Below are positions 1-11,238 of a DNA stretch of 64,000 nucleotides, one piece after another. The position numbers were made by a program, and so were the translations under genes. The notes under the pieces were generated by a model. That model was not told the origin of the DNA. It saw nothing but the letters and a program-made list of their open reading frames with translations, and did no database searches. Position 1 is the stretch's first letter; every line of letters begins with the position of its first letter. This DNA comes from Symbiodinium natans. Lineage: Eukaryota; Sar; Dinophyceae; Suessiales; Symbiodiniaceae. Location of the stretch: contig CAJNDS010000006.1 of NCBI GenBank assembly GCA_905221605.1, forward strand, positions 79,501-143,500, written 5' to 3'.

Positions 1-2603
1 TGCTGACTCCCCCTCCCATGTCCTACGCCCGTCTTCTATGCACACCCATTCGCTGGAACCATACGGGACAGCAACATGTTTGTTTCAAGATATCGCATCG
101 CGTTGTATCGCAATGCATCGCAGTCCCTCTCAGACTGAGACGTTATCTTCACCGCTGCGTGCCTTGCAAGCAACGGGATCCTTTAAGGGATACTTCGAGC
201 ATCTTGCCCTCAATGATTCTCACATTCAGGCACTCTCTCAGCAAGCGGCTGCTCCCCCTATGAGAGTCAGCATCAGCCTGGCCACCAACAGCATCAGAGG
301 CTGGAACAAGTCGAACACAAGTCAACACATCCTAATCAGAACGTACAGAACTTAACAGATCCATCCTTCACTGATATTGCAACACATGCTGCAACCGTGA
401 TGGCAGCAAAAGTGTCTGGAAGACGCCAACTTTGGAACAGGCAGTCCCGATAGCCATGGCGCTGCAGCACTCACCAGTGCCGCACGACCACACCACTGAT
501 CGGACATGTCTGTCCAATAGCGATGGAAACTTTCCTGCAAGGGATCTGGGTTCAAGGGTACGCGGTCTGGCAACTGAGGCTGCTCTACACACAACCTCAC
601 ATAAGCGTCAGATGCAGTCAGTCCCGCATCTCTGCAAGCTTGCTGGTCACCCCCTCGGACGAGTCTCGGGAGATGCGCTCCACATTGACAGCCTCAATAA
701 AGAGTTCCACCTCAATTCGCTTACCCTGGAAGGTCGGGTGCCAGCGCTGGTACACAATGCCTTCCACTGTCACAGAGTCCCCAGGCTGGGCGACTCCAAC
801 CATGTCTCCAAAGACCGTAACGGCACAGGACTGCGGGACAACTCCCACTTCAAGAGCCTGCATGTCATCTTGTACACGAATCTCTTGAAAATCTGACATG
901 CAGTCTTCACTCGCTGGAAGAGCCGTGAACAGCTTCGAATGACAGCGCGACGTCTTGGGACGCTTTGCTTTGGCATCCCACTTCGTCTGCTTCTGTGCGC
1001 TCTGACATTCTCGAGGTACTTCAAAATCATAGCCGCACGTTGGGGAAGCGCGACAGCCGAAGCCGTGACCGCACTGCCTGGCCAAACAAAAATGGAAAGA
1101 AAAAAAAGTACATAAATGTTAAGGCGCCGAGGCGCCGCTGCGAAGACAGCATGGCGACAGCATGGATTCATGTGGCTTCAGGCTTCAGGCCAGGCAGCTC
1201 GCAGCGGAAGTTGCGCCACTCTTGAACTACCTGCCAAAAGGATGTGAGATGTGAGATACGACGTATTCCTGAGTGTATCAACACTAAGGGGGACCAACCT
1301 GAACGCTAAGATGGCCTAGATCGGCTGGTACGCGCGGCGCGCACGGGCAGTGCGCGGTACGGCAGGCCATGGGTTTTTCAGTTTCCTTTTTTCGAAGCCT
1401 GCTGGCAATATACGACAATCGCGCACTCTCACCTAGGCATGGCCACGCTCACCGTCTTTATCGTCTTTCGAAACTTCTTGATTTCTGGGGCGCTACATGT
1501 AAAACTGTCATTGTTTTGAGGACGTCTGGGATCAAGAAAAGTGCGCAGTTGTCATCACGTTTGCACGTGTTGGCTCTCGAAATGAAAAACTGTCGTCGCT
1601 TTTGGACGCCTGGTCTTGCGAAATGCGAAACTGCCACCGCTGTTGGATTTCCTGACTCAGGTCATCCGGCTGTAGCCTGTCTTTAGCCTGCCGGCTGTAA
1701 GTCACAGTCGACCGACTCTATTTTGGACGTGCGCTTGGACCATTAAATTGGCGTCTTCACAGGGTCTTCGTTCGTGTCCCCATGGTCTTTCACAGATTGG
1801 GGTCTAGGCTGGTGGCAGAACGAGGTGGTCTGGGCCCTCTGAAAGGTACAGATACAGTATGCGCGGTCGTCGGAGCACGTGACGAAGGCTTGCCTCGCTA
1901 CCCCCCACCACAGGCAAGCTGAGGACAGGGGAGGGCCATGCGGGAATATTGTTATCGCTTTGCCCCGTCGCCCCGCCTTGACAGGCCCAGCCCGTGTCAC
2001 GGTGCCCAGGATTCGAACCAGCTGGCCCTCGTCTGCCACTCGCAATTGTGACACTGACTGCCTGGCAAACTCTCGTCCAGGCCTCAGAGTTTGCGTGCAC
2101 CCAGATCACCGGCAAAGCTTGCACATTGGTTTACCTACCGCATGATAGAAACAGCGCACGGAACGAAATTATCTTAATCGATACTCCAAAACCCTTACAG
2201 AGCGGATGAGGGACACATGCACCAGTCGTGCACGGAGCAGAGATGGTTGCATCGATTCGTCCGTCAGAACTGTCGCTGCCTGCTTCACCGCATCATTTAC
2301 AGCACCGATCAGGTTGGACCATCCCAGCTTGAGAAGACGATAAGAAGCTGGAACTTGCTCGAAGAGATCCAGCGATTCTACCACCAGCTCTCTTGCTCTC
2401 CGAGAGGCTCGCAGTGGTTCCTTCTCAGTCTTATCAGTGCGCGTCAAAAGGTCCACCAGTTGGCGCGCTCGATCACCCGAAGTGAAGAACTGCACAAGCT
2501 CAATCGAAAGCCTATCTTCCGAATCTTGAGCTTCAGATGCTTCAGGTCTCATTGGCACCAGCAAGCCATCTTGACCCATGACTCTTTGGACGCAGTGGTC
2601 CAA
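1..2603 (-). CDS. MCM9: MCM9-like DNA helicase, N-terminal exons (partial)
   Basis: A spliced gene whose 3' part lies beyond the left edge. Exons I can place: about 2603-2223 (helical N-terminal domain, DGLLVPMRPEASEAQ onward, with ARELVVESLDLFEQVP), 2057-1977 (LRVADEGQLVRILGTVTRAG), 1073-651 (zinc-finger half CGHGF, then the OB fold DFQEIRVQDDMQALEVGVVP and GDSVTVEGIVYQRWHP), 534-425 (ESFHRYWTDMSDQWCGRAAL to GLPVPKLA) and 277 to about 245 (LMLTLIGGAAA). Junctions fit: the 425/277 join makes one Ala codon with GT-AG ends, and the exon ending at 1977 has a GC donor. The phrase QEI-VQ---Q-LEVG-VP followed by GDSVTV-GIV-QRW is diagnostic of the MCM OB domain and closest to MCM9/MCM8, which act in meiotic or repair recombination. 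The Walker A/B AAA+ module is not in the window. MCM8 is the main alternative. The exon linking 2223 to 2057 was not found. Confidence 0.8.
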
Positions 2604-4879
2604 GGCCTTAGGACCTGTGTCCTATGAGTCGCCGAGGAACCATGGCGCCAGCATGTTGCCCCTCTTGCTGTTGACAACAAATACGTCTGCTAGTGATACG
2701 TCCGAAACTACAACTATGTGGCTTTTCTTGAGTCGCCATGGAACAAAGCACAAGGCCGTCGAGCTCACTCAGGTATATTTCGGACTCTTGACTCTGGGCT
2801 CTCAGTGGTCCCTGCGCACGCAGCATGTTCACAGAACAGAGACGAAACACCACAAGTACAAGTGCCGATCTTGCACTTGCCAGAGTAAAAGACACTCACC
2901 ACATGCAACCCGAAGTTAAGGGCATTGATGGTAGAATCCGCAAGAGCCATTCGAAAAGGCGCACTTCATCGAGGTGCCGTTGTTCTTGGCGTAGGTCTGC
3001 AGCTGCGACCTGAAGCTAAGGGAAAACAGATGCAAGCAACTCTCATGAATTCCCTGTGCTCTGAAGCGACAGAAGTGCCAAAGCACAACATCGTGGGCAA
3101 AGCTCAACGTGTAGCGACGTGTCAGGCACTGTGCAACCTACCTTCCGGTTCTTCAGAGGGGGGGCGGGGGGGGGTTGCTGTTTCGGGTCCCCGCCCCGGC
3201 CGCCCCCCCTCAAGCAATTTCTCTCACAGCCCACCCACCCACTGGCACAGCACCCACCACCCACTACCTCCCACCCACCCCCACCACCGCTCCCCCCGCA
3301 GCAAACCCCCCCACCGTTTAAGCCGTGCAAGCTTGCGTTAGCCCACCATGCGAGCATTGCGTTTGCAATTTGGGAGGGGGGGGGGGGAGGGAACCCGTTT
3401 TTTTAGCCGTGCAAGTTTGCTTCAAATTCAATCATATGAGTCTTTTTTGAAATCCATCATGCGCCCCCTCCAGCTCCCACTCTTACTAAGCCGTGCAATG
3501 TTTGCTTCAAAGCATATGAACCTTTCTCCTGCCCATCATGCGAGCATTGATGGTGTTTGCAAACGAGAAGAGTGTTGTGTTTGCAAAAAGAGGTTTTGGT
3601 TGAGGTTGAAGGGTTGAGGGTTGGGGTTGAAAGCTTGGGATCCATCGGGCCTGCGTCTAGTGGCCGACTGTTTGGAAAACCCAGGCCCGTGCAAATTTTG
3701 CTAGCCCCTGTTTTCCAGCCCGAACGCGCAAAAGCCATGCTTGTTGGCGGGGTGCTAACCCCAAAATGCACCAGCACCGCTCTCCCCGCTCGCCTAATTT
3801 CTATTTTCTCTCTCCCCAATCGCGGGATGGGGGTTTGGGTCGAGGGTTTGCAGGGGGAGGAACAGGAATTAGGTTAACCTCGGCGTTTCAACCAGCAAAT
3901 CTTAACGCCCTAATTGCGAACCGCATCAACCGCACAGCCCAAGACTTCTAAACACCTGAACCCTACCATCCACTCCCCCCTAAACAGAGGGCCCGAACAT
4001 CCTGCCCGAGTCCACATTCCCCTTCACGTTCCCTTCATTTTGCTTGAATCGCGGCTGCAAACAACGCTTTATTTCTGGAGGTCGTGGTTTGAGGCCCAAG
4101 GCCTGTCACTGTCCGGCCACTGGCTAGCCCACCGAACCCACGACCCCCATAAAGTCCTCTTCGAGGGTCAAGCATTTTAAAGGCCTAGGCTTAGAGGCCT
4201 CTGTCCAGCAGATCTAGGCCACAGCTGGATTTGAACAAAGAAACTCTCACGACACCAGTTCTTATTTCATCGCAGCTCTGGCTGACTAGGCCAGTTTTTG
4301 GCTTGTGCAATTCTGCACGGATCCTCAAAAGCTGCAAGCAGGCTTCTTGGAAGCCTCCAGAATATCAACATGCCTATATGTGCTGGCTTTGCCGAAAATC
4401 CTCTGCTGGCTCTTAAATAATCTGACTCTGCATCTCGCACTCTGCGGCGAGTAGGAACGTGCACGGTCGTACTGCCTGGTAGTGTTTGTTAGATGGAGGT
4501 GCTTTGCCCCTAATTACTGTATAAATTGAAAGCATTCGCAAGCACTGCCAGGCGCTAACAGAAGGCTTGGAGAAACCAAGCTGACGGATGAAAATCAGCT
4601 CGGCAAATAGGGAGCTGTCACTGTTAAGCACGGCTTGCACGTTGAGCTTGGTAAAAACAGCAGCACCTCCCTAAACTCAGAAGCCTTTTTTGAGGGGAAG
4701 CTTCAGGCGGCCATGTGTGGATGTCAAAGGGCCCGTGGCTCAGGAAGCATGTCTACGCCCAAACAAGTGAACATATTCTGTGATTCTTATGCGAGGAACC
4801 ACGGCCGGCTTGAAGGTGCTTAGAGACCAGACGACTTTGCCGTCAGCCTCACCTGCCTAGAACATGGACAGCGCCTTAC
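2604..4879. other. Spacer or introns with G/C homopolymers and degenerate tandem repeat
   Basis: No recognisable exon. It contains G- and C-rich runs at 3155-3210 and 3370-3395, a CCCACC/CACCC-rich stretch at 3225-3315, and a degenerate tandem repeat at about 3320-3575 (listed separately). Open frames here are interrupted, show no family motif and follow the low-complexity composition. Confidence 0.5.
3318..3575 (+). repeat. Degenerate tandem repeat, unit about 80-90 bp
   Basis: Three imperfect copies begin with AGCCGTGCAAG (about 3330, 3405 and 3490) and run through a TTGCTTCAAA-CATATGA segment to CCATCATGCGAGCATTG. The first copy lacks the middle part. The copies are diverged, so this is an old local duplication. 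Confidence 0.6.
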
Positions 4880-6820
4880 CTACGGCGTTACCATGATCAA
4901 GCCAAGGATGTTCAAGCGCTTCCTCGGCGGAGGGTCGATCTTCAGGGTCGAGACTCATGAGCTGCTTGCCTCAGCACTTGCTTCGACTTATTTCGACGTG
5001 CTCCGAGCAGACTGCGGCAACACACTGCTGGAACATCCCGAGGAGCAAAAATCAGCGGCCAAGCCGTTCTCACTGAAGTCCTTCTCCCAGTTAAGGTCTG
5101 CCTGAAACAGTTGACACCCGAGCAACCCAGCAAACATGGTAAACCACGGACTAGAGCGATTGTTGATCAAATGCCCGACCAACGGATCGAATAACCGTCA
5201 ACAATCAATGCGTTTCAAAACGCCTGCCGCAGTTTGTCTGCAATCTCATGCATTTTGGGAGATCCCACCTGCGAAGTGCAGTTTGCTCAGACTCAATATT
5301 TTGCTATGGGCAATGCACCGCATCATGTCACCAAAGTCTCTGACATAGTTCTCGCCGGGCTTGTCATCAAATACCTTGTGCCTCATCTCCCAGAAACTTG
5401 CCATGCTGTTCCAACATAGATGCAAGAGTGACAGCGGCTGCAGCTTGGCGGTTGACACTAGTTCGCACATGTTCGCACATGTTCGCACCAAGCCGCTGGA
5501 ATGGGAACTTTCTGCTTACCAATATATACCTCTGGCACTGATCTGGCATTGAGGAATTGAGGGACTCTGAGGACTGGGAAGGCCGGTGGAATCGACGAGA
5601 GCACAAACGATACAAAAGGGGGCGCTAAACCCGGAACTTCACAAACCGCTTCGGCCCCTTTCGATCTCAGAAGATAAAGTGAGCTCTGCCTGAAATCGAA
5701 AGCTTGACGTGCAGGCAAGGCACGCAATAACTCCAACTGCGAACATGTCAGAGGATTTCGAGTAGTCACCCTCCTCAGTGCTAGAACAGGTAGCATACAA
5801 CTGTTGGAAGCCGTTATGGTAGGAAAACCAGATCTGCTTGGAGGCGTAGGCTTCGGGTGCGATGTACTGGTCCGTGCCCACCTGAAAAGAAAGGACGAAG
5901 AAAGGGCGCCTGGCCAGCATAGGCAAACTGAGCCCGGTGCGATGGTCACCTTGCGTCCCCCCCTTGGTCGGCGCTGCGCATGATTCTGAAAAATTCTGTG
6001 ACGGACAGCGTCTGGCAGCTGCTACCCAGTAGGTGGCCAAGCAACGGTTTCTCAATAGCTGCATCCGGCGTCTGGATCGTATCGAAGTCAATTATTTTGA
6101 TCTTGGCGCATCTGCTTGAGAACAACTCACGTGCTTTGCTGCCATCAGCTCGAAGATCAAAAGTCATATTTAGCTCCCAGCAAGAATATCACCTCTTCTC
6201 ACACGCGACAGCATCACGTTCTCCAGTTTGATGTCCCTGCGACAATCAATGCATGCCTACAGCTGCTCAGCCAGAGTGCATGACATGTGAGGCCACCTGT
6301 GTATACAGATCTTGTGCAGATCACGAAGTCCAGAAAGAAGCTGACGAAGGACTTCCTGCACGCTTCTCATCACATGTGTATGCACATGCGTTGTCTGCTT
6401 GATGCATCTCCTTGTTCTCACCGTTTGGCTGACGCACTCTTGCCCTCGAAAAAAACTGCCCCACCTTGACGTCATCCTCGGAGAGCATCTCTTTTCCTGT
6501 CAGCACCTTACAGCACTCCGACCAGGCAAGCAAATGTACACTAAGCTCAAAAGTCAGTTCAGAGGAATTTTAAACAGAAGGTTTAACAACCTGTCACTTA
6601 CGACGAGTTCGGTCTTTGCTTCGAGAAGTATCGGGCCTCGTAGAGGTCCTGGCCCGTCACCCGTTCCATGCTTACCTTGGACGCCCCTGTTCTTTACAGC
6701 ATGCTAAGCGAACAGAATGCACAGGTTGGCCTGTGAATACTCACATGCCCAAGTGGCATAATAAGCGAGCTTGTCCTCATAAACTTGCAAGATGTTGCAA
6801 AGGAATCTACTCCTTTTCAG
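4880..6820 (-). CDS. Serine/threonine protein kinase (CAMK/CDPK-like), multi-exon
   Basis: A kinase core can be followed through small exons. 6820-6749 encodes the alphaC-beta4-beta5 part (NILQVYEDKLAYYATW). 6515-6465 encodes the hinge side (CCKVLTGKEMLSEDDVK). 6355-6297 encodes alphaE (EVLRQLLSGLRDLHKICIH), and its split Arg codon joins 6236-6205 to give HRDIKLEN, the catalytic loop, across a 60-nt GT-AG intron. 6148 to about 6065 carries KIKIIDFDT; the metal-binding motif is DFD instead of DFG. 5881 to about 5690 carries GTDQYIAPEAY and SKSSDMFAVGVIAC. About 5420-5310 carries VFDDKPGENYV. 5101 to about 5045 carries ADLNWEKDFSENGLAADF. 4961-4880 carries LMSLDPEDRPSAEEALEHPW. Catalytic Asp (HRD), the Asp of DFD and the APE-like motif are all present. 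The glycine loop and beta3 Lys exons upstream of 6820 were not found. Substrate and regulation are unknown; no EF-hands were seen. Confidence 0.82.
5456..5490 (+). repeat. 10-bp tandem repeat GTTCGCACAT
   Basis: Three near-perfect consecutive copies of GTTCGCACAT lie in an intron of the kinase gene. They are too short for a function to be proposed. Confidence 0.6.
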
Positions 6821-8762
6821 CTGCAACATAACTTCAGCATTCCGTCTCCAGAGTTTCCTTAGTCAGCAGCCAAATGTGAGCAGGTTGAAGTTGGCACAAG
6901 ATTGCAAAGTGGATGAAAACAAAACTGTGCCACGTACAAAGTTGCATCATGCACCTCTCTGTCAAATGGCAGACCTCTCTACCTCCCGAGAGTCTCTTCA
7001 CCACTGAGAGCAAAGAACGTCTTTTGAATAACCTCAGGTTCTCGCAAATTTGCACATTAAACTTGCTCACGCAGTGCAAGCGTGCTCATGCCCCGCATGA
7101 CAAGAGGCTTTCACAACCAGCGGGTCATTGTTGTCAACCTCATGCTGCAATGACCCCCTGCTTGCACTTTCACACGTCACAGCAAGCTCTTCTTGGCTTT
7201 GAACCCTTCTTGCGTATAATACCTGCCAAGCACTGCAGCAAAAAGTCGCCATCACGGAGTTCTAGCTGCACCCATTTGCACACTGCGCTTCAGCGCCTTG
7301 ACGTGCTCGTTGGACGGAGGCTGGACTTGTTGCTTGAGAACCTGGGCATAAAATCGACGCACACGCATGCAATTCTCTCTGCGCTCTTAACGTAGCAGGC
7401 CGACGTGGAAAACATCCGATAAAATTGTTTCGGACTTAGCTGTTGCCATGTTGCTATACCTTCAAGGGTGCTGCACAGCTGCCTAGACAGCACGACGACA
7501 GCAGTGATCCAAAATAGTAAAACGTGCAGGTGATGCATAGCGGTAGTATGCAATAGAAGTCGCAAACATCAAAGTAACAAGCGTGACCGGTGTTGACACA
7601 CACCCAACACAAAACTCAACGGGCTTGGTCCTTTTGATGGGCTCGAAAAAAGCAGAAAAAGCATATTGGCGCTATCTGCACGGCGCATCACTCTCAAAGA
7701 GCGCAGCAGTGTATGTTGATGTACAGAAGTCTCGGGGGTGCACCGCAAGTTCAAGTCGCTCTGCAGACAGTTATCCGATTGGCTGAGTTGCGAACATTGA
7801 AATATCCCACGGTCCAGTCGTGAAAAACCGAAAACACACGCGATTAGCAGAAGGATCTGCACGTGTCTAATACAATCGAGCGCAACCCAAAAAAACAAGC
7901 GAGCTCACATGACAGAACGATGGGAACGTTCAGAGGCGAATCTCACCCACAGCAAAACGCTGACGTTACGCTATCAACGTGTTTGCTGCGGTCTCCACAT
8001 GAAAACCCGTCTGCATACATTACCTATGCGACGATTATCTTGACGGAGGCCCTGGTGTGGGATCTGCATCTGGCTTCTGATGGAGGAAGCAGGGCAAACC
8101 TTGGGGATCTAATGACTTACTCCTCCATTATGCTAGCTAACGATGCACCGATTCTTCATACGAAACACGCATTGTTGAGTTTCAGGAAGCTGCCTGGCCA
8201 TTGCAACGATGTCAGCACGACTGAAAACTGTAAGTCGTACCAACTTATCACAGAGACGATAAGAGAGGACCTTGCCCGCGAGCCACCGAGCTCCTACCAC
8301 TCCAGAACCCCTGCAGGATTCGAGGAGGAGCGAGGCAACCTGCGAGATATTCGCCGAGGAGATGGTGGAAAGGGCCGCCGAGATGTGCCAGATGAGTGGG
8401 AGACACCCCCCTAGGGACCATAGAGCCCTGAGGTCCCAGAAGCAGACAAACGACCGCCGAGGGCAACAGTGAACAGTGGAGCTGTCCCAGGCAATGGCTC
8501 CCGCCATCTGGACTCACCGAGACGAGGGTTGGAAGGCTGACCTTCCAGGCGCTCGTCCTGTTGGGTGCAAATGTGGCGCTGCCAAGCTAGCCCCTGTCTG
8601 ACTCTGCCGTACCAATCGCGCATCCCAAACGATCCCGATGAAAGAAAATGGGCACGCCTATGTTGCAGATGAAAACGATGATGAAACTCGCAGCTGTTGA
8701 GCTTGATCGCTCTTTCACGGCTTCGCCCGGGCATAGGTTACTTGTAGTGGACGCACTGAAGG
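6821..8762. other. Intron or spacer, no recognised gene
   Basis: Probably holds the missing N-lobe exons of the kinase (glycine loop, catalytic lysine) and intergenic sequence. I could not find a G-x-G-x-x-G or VAxK-like exon. The frame at 7863-8414 (+) is open for 183 codons but has no recognisable motif and opposes the strand of all supported genes. Confidence 0.4.
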
Positions 8763-9060
8763 CTACAAGGCATCCATAAGATGCTGAGGCACAAAGATCT
8801 CATCAATGTTTGCAACTTTTTGTATACCGGTGCTCTCGTGAAGGAAAGATCCGGCCATGTTGACCTCCAAGCTGGGATTTTCATGTGAGCTCAGTTGTGC
8901 AAGACTTGAAATTCTGCTTGGCTCTCTGACATCTCTAACAAGAAAGCAGGGTGCCAGCAAGGCACGCAGATCTTTGTCAACTCTTTTGCGCTTCCCCTCA
9001 ATCCAGATGACATCGTAGGCGCCATTAAGTCCGGATGCGAGAGCTCCGCCTCCTCGATCT
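8763..9060 (-). CDS. Unassigned coding exon
   Basis: A continuous frame of about 98 codons on the minus strand ends in a stop at 8763. It contains GAYDVIWIEGKRKRVDKDLR, then ALLAPCFLVRDVREPSRI and ends VANIDEIFVPQHLMDAL. Residue use (mixed charged and hydrophobic, few Cys/Trp) looks like protein and not translated spacer, and the strand agrees with the neighbouring genes. It may be the last exon of a gene whose other exons lie at higher coordinates. I do not recognise the family, so no function is proposed. Confidence 0.4.
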
Positions 9061-10790
9061 TGTCAAGCAGGGGCATCCTCACACGCTCGTGGCATTGCCT
9101 GTGAGTGTATGTTTCTGGATGCTATGGTTTGCGATTTGGCGTGACTTATATGCCTGTTGCGCTCCAAGTCCTGTTTGGTAGCATCTCTTCCGGCACCTGG
9201 GACGTGGGAAAGGACTTGGCTGAGCCAAGCTGGAGACTTTGCGACGAACATCAGTGAACTGAGGTGCACTTCCTGTGCGAGTTGGAAGTCTTGAACTATC
9301 TTGAATCTGAACCGTCCTGCTGGCAGGTGGCTTGCGGGTCCATAGCACCCGGAGACGCCGGTGTTCTGAGACAGAGCATGTGCTCCAAATGACTCCACCA
9401 TGGCATCAACAGCGTACAGTAGGAATTCAGCAAAAGTCTATGCGTCAAAGTTGCCCAGAGTCGCCAGATTTTCGGCTAGATCTGGAGGTGAAGTTCGCCC
9501 TGCGCGGAATGGGCTAACCTTGCCTGCTGGACCCCACAACTCTCAAACCTGGAAACCGCGGCATGCCTTTGCCCAACTGCACTCGGTAATGTCACTATTG
9601 GGAGAAAGCTGTGGTACTCAGCAATGAAAATACAAAAAGCACAAAGCAACCGGTAATATTGAACCTCTAACTTTTTGGTTGATCCACATCAGACGCAAGC
9701 GCCCCAGGATCACGCCCAGCCTCAGAAAAGCCTTAGCTACAAGATGCTGCGTGGTTACTCAGGCGCATCATTCATCTGTGGTCATCCGTGTTGTCATCCG
9801 TATTCAACCGTGTTCATGTGCGCTGTCCGCCCAGCAGCCCGCGGTCGGAGCAGCAGGGCGCGGGAGGAGCGACGATGCGGGGATGTGTGGCTAGGCGATT
9901 CGGGCCTCTGCTCCCGGATGCCCTCTGTCTCCTTTATCATGCCCAGCGACATTCGCCTGCCAATGCCACAAAACTGCGACCCTTCCATACAGTCTGCATA
10001 TGTCTGCATAGTCTGCGCATCGGCAGATGCCAACAAACTTGCGCATTGCATTGCAACCGGCCTGCTCAGCCATTTGAGCGCCATGGCCTCACATTCCTAG
10101 ATCCCTCTAATATCTGGGCCAAAATTGCCGCAGCTCTGCAGTCGCAGGCCTCGCTCAAGCCACCACGTACTACATTCCGTTCTTATATGCTGAGTTGCCG
10201 CTTGTCCGCTCTTCACTGCGCCGTTCAGGAAACTCTGGGACGCCCGGCGACGTGGGAAACTTGCGATGTTGAATCAAAAAGCCCCGCACGGCGGTGTGCG
10301 CTGGATCACCCTGGGCTCGTCAGAGACTTGGACTGGTTTACAGGCAATCCCTGGCCCTCGTCTTGGATCAGCTTGACAGAGAGCAACTGGCCTCCAGCAA
10401 CACTTCGCAGGCTGGCTTTGATGGCGGCGTTTTCAGCTCAAGTCTGCTGAGGGGCTTCTCCTCTGCGGTCAACTCCTTGTCAATTTTTGCATGTGCAGAG
10501 CAACCTTACACCCAAGACCCACTTGGCATGCCTGGCGTTACCCAAGAGTCCTCACCTCAACCCCTACAACCAAAATCCCACCACCAAGTTCCACCAACTC
10601 CACCCTTACAAGTATAGGACTAATTACTCGACGGGAATAACCCTAGAGTTGAGTTACAACCCGAAAACGGGCAAAAGCTCTCTCATGGAATGTGTTTAGG
10701 AGACGATGCAAACATAGGATACTGTCCACGGGCTAGAAAGACTCAAGCATGATGGCGCATGTGGGGAGTTTGTTCGAAATCCAGTTTCTC
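9061..10790. other. Spacer or introns, no recognised gene
   Basis: GC-balanced sequence with several overlapping frames, for example 9675-10100 and 9788-10450 on the plus strand. None shows a domain motif or convincing splice structure. A pyrimidine/CA-rich patch (AACCCCTACAACCAAAATCC-like) occurs near 10550-10610, just before the AT-rich viral island. Confidence 0.4.
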
Positions 10791-10829
10791 TTGCTGAGGT
10801 CCTGAAGTCATTCATGCATTTCATAAGCC

Positions 10830-11220
10830 ATCTTTTGCAGTGCTTATTCATCTGATTTTTCATTAAAAGAAAATATTCAAGAAATTAGTAGTAAAAAACA
10901 TGCTATGAAATACTTAAGTATGTTAAGCCGAAGACATTTACACATTTAAACGAAGAGAAAATAAAGTTAATCATTCGGGATATGTAGCACAGGATTTTGA
11001 ACAGGTGATACCGAAAGAATGGGAAGTGATAAAAACAACAGATAATAAAGGACATAAGCGACTTGATTATTGTAAAACAGCAGCTATTACACATGGAGCA
11101 GTGCAAGAACTAATTAAGGAACATGAAGAACTAACTGATTTAGTTAAAGCAATGAAAAAGGAAATGGCGACGATGACAGGAGGAATAACAAAATTGAAAA
11201 ACAAAATCCAGGATTGCTAA
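10830..11220 (+). pseudogene. Peptidase S74 / intramolecular chaperone domain remnant
   Basis: The coding signal begins in one frame with SSDFSLKENI (10848 on) and, after a single-base frameshift near 10920-10930, continues in another frame to the stop at 11218-11220. The second part reads YTFKRRENK, SGYVAQDFEQVIPKEW, KRLDYCKTAA and a C-terminal coiled coil with HEELTDLVKAMKKEMATM. The order SD-x-x-LKENI, then GYxAQ-x-x-x-VIP, then LDY, then a heptad-rich tail is the signature of the S74 domain that trimerises and trims phage and virus fibre proteins; the Ser-Asp and Lys of the self-cleavage motif are present. Everything upstream (the fibre or adhesin body) is missing, and a stop sits just before at about 10824. 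It converges on the GIY-YIG pseudogene 18 bp downstream. Confidence 0.72.
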
Positions 11221-11238
11221 TATTATTATACAATAATA

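Noticed and set aside
2010-2035. GGTTCGAATCC, a perfect tRNA/SINE B-box on the minus strand
   Set aside because: It lies inside the conserved MCM9-like exon (codons for LVRILG) and no tRNA cloverleaf or A-box surrounds it.
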